Source of the DNA: Chrysochromulina tobinii | Lineage: Eukaryota > Haptophyta > Prymnesiales > Chrysochromulinaceae | Length of the DNA stretch: 17,569 nt | NCBI GenBank assembly: GCA_001275005.1 | Contig: JWZX01001424.1 | Coordinates: 1-17,569 of the forward strand | Direction: 5' to 3' | Shown: positions 14,193-17,569 of the stretch, one piece after another | Position numbering within the stretch: position 1 is the first letter of the stretch | Layout of the letters: each line of letters opens with the position of its first letter | The notes under the pieces: model-generated | The model's database searches: none | What the model saw: the letters and a program-made list of their open reading frames with translations, nothing else | Told to the model about the DNA's origin: nothing | Translations under genes and position numbers: made by a program

Positions 14193-16013
14193 TTACATGC
14201 CAAACGCGTCCAAAAAGTCGTCGGCCGTCGCGTTGCCGCCGTGCACGTCGACCTCGGACGCGTCAAACTTGTGCATGCCGCCCGCCACCTTGACGCCCTG
14301 GGCCTCGAGCGCCTGCATCTTGGCGATCCTCTCGTCCTCCTCCTTCTCCTTCTGCTTGGCTTTGAGAGCGTTCTCCTCAATCTTCTTCTTCATCTCCGCC
14401 GCCTCCTGCTCCTTGAGCGCCTTGAGGTCGAATGCCGGCTCCGACGGTGCGGCCGGTGCGGCGGCGGCGGCCTTGGGCGGCGGCGGCGGCGCGCCCGAGA
14501 GCAGCGCAGCGAGCGCCTGCAGCGGGTTCTCTGGCCGAGTCTTCGAGATCGTATTGAGCGCCGCGTTGAGCGTGGGCATCACCTGCTTGAGGTACGCGGC
14601 GAGCTCCGTCTTTCCCTCATCCATCTCGGTGATCTGCTCAGGTGTGGGCACGAACTGCGGCGGCGAGGGGCCCTTCTTGGGCTTGCCGTAGATCTTCTCC
14701 ATCGTCGTCACGAAGGGGATGAAGGTCGTTCCGCCCATGTACTCGACCAGCGCATCGGGTACCTTGATGCCGCACTTGGTCTGGTAATTCTCGATGACGC
14801 AGCAGAGGGCACGCTCGGTGGCGCAGAGCGTCGAGTTGAGCATGTGGCAATAGAGCTTCTTGCCGTCCTCGGTCTTGCCCTGGGTCCCAAAGCGCACCTC
14901 GAGCCGGCGCGACTGGTAGTCGGTGCAGTTCGAGCAAGAGACAAGCTCGCGATGCGCCTTGGAGCCTGGGAACCATGCCTCGAGGTCGTACTTCTTGGCG
15001 GCCGCGTCGTTCAGGGCGCCCGAGACGATGTTGACGACGCGGTACGGGATGCCGAGCGACTGGTAAAACTCTTTGCAGTTGTTGATCATCGTCTGCTGCA
15101 TCTGCTCCGACTCGTCGCCGATCGGCGAGGTGACGCAGAACTGCTCAATCTTCTCAAACTGGTGCACGCGGAAGATGCCTGCTTGGTCTCGTCCGTGCGA
15201 GCCTGCCTCCTTGCGGAAGCAGGTGGAGTAGCCCGCGTACTTTTTGGGCAGCGCCTTCGGGTCCATCCACTCCTCGTAGTGGTACCCGCACAGCGGTTGC
15301 TCGGAGGTGGCGATCAGGTACTGGTCCTCGGCGCCTCCGGTGACCTTGTACAGCTGCTCATCAAAGTCGGCGAGCTGCGCCACCTTACCCATGAGCGACT
15401 TGTTCATGACGAAGGGCGTCTGCACCATCGTGTGCCCGCGCTCCGAAAGGAACTGCACCCCGTACGAGATCAGCGCCTGGTTGAGCCGCATGCCCATCCC
15501 AGTCAAGAAGTAGCCGCGCGAGCCCGCGACGACCGAGCCCTTGGCCGTGTTCGCGAGGCCGGCGAGCTGGATGAGGTCGTAGTGCGAGAGCATCCATTCC
15601 TCGCTCTCGAAGACGCCGTTCGCGTCCTCCACGCGGTTGTTGTCCTCGTTATCGGACACGGGCACGTCATCGGGCACAAGGTTGCCGATCGTGACGAGCG
15701 TGGTGTCGCGCGCCTCGATGAGCTCCTTCTCCTTGGCCTCCAGCTTCGTGATTTCGGCCTCGGCATCCTGCTTCTCCGCCATCAGCTCGGGAGGCGGGGC
15801 CTCCTTCTTCTTCATGAACTCGCCAATCTTCTTCTGCACCTGGTTCAACACCTTTTTGGCATTGTCGAGCCCGCCGCGGGTCGTGCGCCACTCGGTGTCG
15901 AGCTCGATCACCTTGTCGACCAGCGAAACATCCTTGTGGCGCCGCCGCTGCGACTCACGCACGATGTCCGGGTTGCCGCCCCGGTCGACGCGAAATAGGT
16001 CGATGTCCAGCAT
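14193..16013 (-). CDS. Seryl-tRNA synthetase, cytosolic type, with Dpy-30-like C-terminal extension
   Basis: A class II synthetase that activates serine with ATP and charges tRNA-Ser (and tRNA-Sec). From the ATG at 16013 (606 residues) it begins MLDIDLFR, the classic eukaryotic start. Residues about 28-110 form the long tRNA-binding coiled coil. Catalytic core: GYFLTGMGMRLNQAL (about 167-181, motif 1 region), ATSEQPL (235-241), STCFRKEAGSHGRDQAGIFR (263-282, motif 2), LVSCSNCTDYQSRRLEVR, and NSTLCATERALCCVIENYQ (393-411, motif 3). All key Arg and Glu residues are present and no intron is needed. The human enzyme is about 514 residues; this one carries an extra C-terminal part of about 150. 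Residues 469-507 (TELAAYLKQVMPTLNAALN, RPENPLQALAALL) resemble a Dpy-30 dimerisation motif. A Pro/Ala linker and a charged coiled coil (528-575) follow, then DDFLDAFGM. No plastid or mitochondrial presequence is seen. Confidence 0.97.
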   Translation of the reverse strand: MLDIDLFRVDRGGNPDIVRESQRRRHKDVSLVDKVIELDTEWRTTRGGLDNAKKVLNQVQKKIGEFMKKKEAPPPELMAEKQDAEAEITKLEAKEKELIEARDTTLVTIGNLVPDDVPVSDNEDNNRVEDANGVFESEEWMLSHYDLIQLAGLANTAKGSVVAGSRGYFLTGMGMRLNQALISYGVQFLSERGHTMVQTPFVMNKSLMGKVAQLADFDEQLYKVTGGAEDQYLIATSEQPLCGYHYEEWMDPKALPKKYAGYSTCFRKEAGSHGRDQAGIFRVHQFEKIEQFCVTSPIGDESEQMQQTMINNCKEFYQSLGIPYRVVNIVSGALNDAAAKKYDLEAWFPGSKAHRELVSCSNCTDYQSRRLEVRFGTQGKTEDGKKLYCHMLNSTLCATERALCCVIENYQTKCGIKVPDALVEYMGGTTFIPFVTTMEKIYGKPKKGPSPPQFVPTPEQITEMDEGKTELAAYLKQVMPTLNAALNTISKTRPENPLQALAALLSGAPPPPPKAAAAAPAAPSEPAFDLKALKEQEAAEMKKKIEENALKAKQKEKEEDERIAKMQALEAQGVKVAGGMHKFDASEVDVHGGNATADDFLDAFGM

Positions 16014-16422
16014 GCTTGAGGGTTTCTCCCGTCGGCGCGCTTGCGATACTCACTATCAGATTATCGCGTGACACGCGGTTCATCTGGAACTGTGAACGTG
16101 ATTGGTCGTGTGAGAACTACTACATTTTTGTGCTCCTTTCACAATCATTAAGTCCGAGGTTTCCAGGGGTCGCATCCTTACGGCGATCCCGGAGCGCCGA
16201 ACTCGCGGCACAACTCGCCTGTGGAAACCTCTCTGGCACCGCGACGACCTCGCCACCCACCAACCCTGTGGACCGAGGTTTGCAGGTTTCCATCGAATTT
16301 TTTTTCGAGCGTCGCGAAAAGAAACCGAGCGAGCCGAGTGCTTGCGTTCGCTTTCCGAGCGATCGCTCGCATTCCTCTTGCTCGTCGTGGAGCACATCCA
16401 GCGCGTCGTCGCCCCTTCTTCG
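16014..16422. promoter_or_regulatory. Divergent intergenic promoter region
   Basis: These 409 bp separate the divergent starts of SerRS (minus) and the secreted Cys-rich protein (plus). Visible elements are ATTGG at 16101 (CCAAT on the SerRS strand, about 90 bp from its ATG), AGGTTTCCA in three places (16157-16165, 16284-16292, and inverted at 16222-16230), a T8 run near 16300, and a perfect 14-bp palindrome CGAGCGATCGCTCG at 16356-16369, about 55 bp upstream of the plus-strand ATG. Roles are inferred from position only. Confidence 0.45.
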
Positions 16423-17569
16423 ATGATGTTGGGCACCTTCCTGCTCGTCGTCGCTGCCGAGAGCGTAACCTCTACACCCTTTGTTGGGGCAAACGCGCTG
16501 CGGGCGAGTCATCAGCTCTTCCTCGGCGGCACCTCGCCTCCTCCCCATTCACTCTGCATGAACACGTCCGTGGACGCCTCGGACAACTATTGCGACAGCG
16601 CGGGCTCCGAGTTGCCGATGTGCGCGTACGGCGCCGACTGCGTGGACTGCGCCCCGCGCATGCCGCGCTCGCCCCCGCATCCACCGGTCTCCAGCCCACA
16701 GCGCGCCCCCGCGTCAACACCTCCGGCACCCCCTGCCCTTTTCATCAACACTGTCGCTCGCATCGGAATGCCAGCTGATGCCTCGGATGGCTGCTGCGAC
16801 GACGGCGGCCCGGGCGCCGAGTACCCGGACACCGACTGCGCCGACTGTGGCATGCGCCAACCGCTGCCTCTGCAGACCGCTAGTTCACCCCCCGGCAAGG
16901 GCATCTGCTCGGAGACGTGCTTCTGCGCCGATGGCGCCAACTGCGGATCGCACACCGCCGTGCAATCGTCGCCGCCGCCCTTGGCTCTACCGCCTCCGTC
17001 GCCTCCAAGGATGCCGCCCACTCCTGGCAGCATCTCGGCCGGCACGCCCTCGCCACCCTCGCCAAAGCCAACGGCCCCTCCGCCGCTGGCCGCACCCTCG
17101 CCACCGCGGCCTTCGCCACCGCCGCCGCCGATGCAGCCCCCCTCGTCGCCCCCGCCGAGTTCGCTGCCGCCGCCCCACGGCGCCACCCCTCACACGCATG
17201 CCAACTCTGCAGCCACTGGATGCAAGGCCACCGCTCTCCAAGGTGAGAAGGGTCGATTCGCTTGCCTGCTCTCGATGGTCTTCTTCGCGATGGCTGGCCT
17301 GGTCGCACGGTTGGTGGGGCTGTGTAGAGCACTGCGTTCGAGCACGATGCGAGACGGGACGCAAGGAGCACGTGGGAGTCGGCGAGGAAGGTCGCAGCCG
17401 GGATGTGCTCGATGGAGAGTCTGGCTGGCTATCCTCCTCAGCTTCGACAGGATGGCGAACGTGGAATGCCAAAGTACCTCCGGGTGCCCGGCTAGTTGGT
17501 ACTTGGTGCCCGGCGACTGCCCCGATTGGGGTACAATCAACGGTTATGGCGGTGGCCAGGTTGTTAGCC
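16423..17569 (+). CDS. Secreted/surface Cys- and Pro-rich protein with DDGGPG modules (3' partial)
   Basis: The frame opens after a TGA at 16093, has its first ATG at 16423 and is still open at the window end (382 codons). The N-terminus MMLGTFLLVVAA looks like a signal peptide. Three cysteine modules follow: about 45-76 (DASDNYCDSAG, GADCVDC), 115-143 (DASDGCCDDGGPGAEY, TDCADCG) and 158-176 (GICSETCFCADGANCG). This pattern is familiar from many algal extracellular proteins. Residues 180-252 are a Pro/Ser stalk. From about 278 there is a hydrophobic stretch (LLSMVFFAMAGLVARLVGL), a basic stretch, a second hydrophobic run (WRVWLAILLSF) and then a new Cys-rich section, CQSTSGCPASWYLVPGDCPD. CAAG|GTGAGA at 17242/17243 is a good donor, so part of 17243-17440 may be an intron, or a second gene may begin at 17347. 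Probably a cell-surface protein; ligand unknown. Confidence 0.65.
   Translation, partial: MMLGTFLLVVAAESVTSTPFVGANALRASHQLFLGGTSPPPHSLCMNTSVDASDNYCDSAGSELPMCAYGADCVDCAPRMPRSPPHPPVSSPQRAPASTPPAPPALFINTVARIGMPADASDGCCDDGGPGAEYPDTDCADCGMRQPLPLQTASSPPGKGICSETCFCADGANCGSHTAVQSSPPPLALPPPSPPRMPPTPGSISAGTPSPPSPKPTAPPPLAAPSPPRPSPPPPPMQPPSSPPPSSLPPPHGATPHTHANSAATGCKATALQGEKGRFACLLSMVFFAMAGLVARLVGLCRALRSSTMRDGTQGARGSRRGRSQPGCARWRVWLAILLSFDRMANVECQSTSGCPASWYLVPGDCPDWGTINGYGGGQVVS

Noticed and set aside
14181-15998. 605-codon open frame antisense to the seryl-tRNA synthetase
   Set aside because: It is low-complexity Leu/Arg/His/Val, a codon-bias mirror of the synthetase, whose motifs are unambiguous.
1-17569. 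Transposon, prophage, tRNA or rRNA genes
   Set aside because: I saw no transposase or integrase motifs, no terminal inverted repeats around any gene, no tRNA-like T-arm consensus in the spacers and no rRNA-like sequence. This was by eye; a covariance-model scan would be more sensitive.

Overview
The window looks like nuclear DNA from a GC-rich, intron-bearing eukaryotic microalga, and a haptophyte is my best guess. The reasons are a eukaryotic-type cytosolic seryl-tRNA synthetase, spliceosomal introns with GTGCG-type donors, introns filled with 10-11 bp tandem repeats (a feature I recall for Emiliania-like genomes), Pro/Ser-rich secreted proteins with DDGGPG cysteine modules, and a large SYCW/CLPQ cytosolic domain common in algal proteins. 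The lineage is an inference, not something I could test. Several long reading frames begin with GTG or TTG, which a nuclear gene would not use, so I moved those starts to the first in-frame ATG or to a splice site.

Layout, left to right. (1) 2-4393, plus strand: the 3' part of a very large receptor-like protein (Pro-rich stalk, leucine-rich repeats, about ten membrane segments, a ubiquitin-interacting-motif-like helix, then the SYCW/CLPQ domain). A 25-bp minisatellite begins at its stop codon. (2) 5011-6243, minus: archaeal-type 3-dehydroquinate synthase II. (3) 6524-8110, minus: a DEAD-box helicase fold whose ATPase motifs are destroyed, preceded in the same frame by a piece resembling the last two helices of a sugar/DMT-type transporter. 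(4) 8821-10845, minus: an unrecognised protein with a SAM-like domain and two nearly identical copies of an unknown domain. (5) 10998-13654, minus: a five-exon GH5 cellulase, reassembled here by hand, with a C-terminal membrane anchor and a long basic repeat-rich tail. (6) 14193-16013, minus: seryl-tRNA synthetase with a Dpy-30-like C-terminal extension. (7) 16423 to the right edge, plus: the start of a secreted Cys- and Pro-rich protein, open to the window end.

Five minus-strand genes therefore run head to tail from 16013 to 5011. They are flanked by two plus-strand surface-protein genes, one convergent with the dehydroquinate synthase and one divergent from the synthetase. I see no operon and no shared pathway; the genes look like independent loci. 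The two edge genes share the Pro/Ser-rich extracellular style and are probably cell-surface proteins.

The most interesting items are the receptor architecture, the dead helicase, the duplicated unknown domain, the SerRS-Dpy-30 fusion, and a recurring DNA pattern in which 3' splice sites lie inside short tandem duplications next to intronic decamer repeats. That pattern occurs in two different genes.
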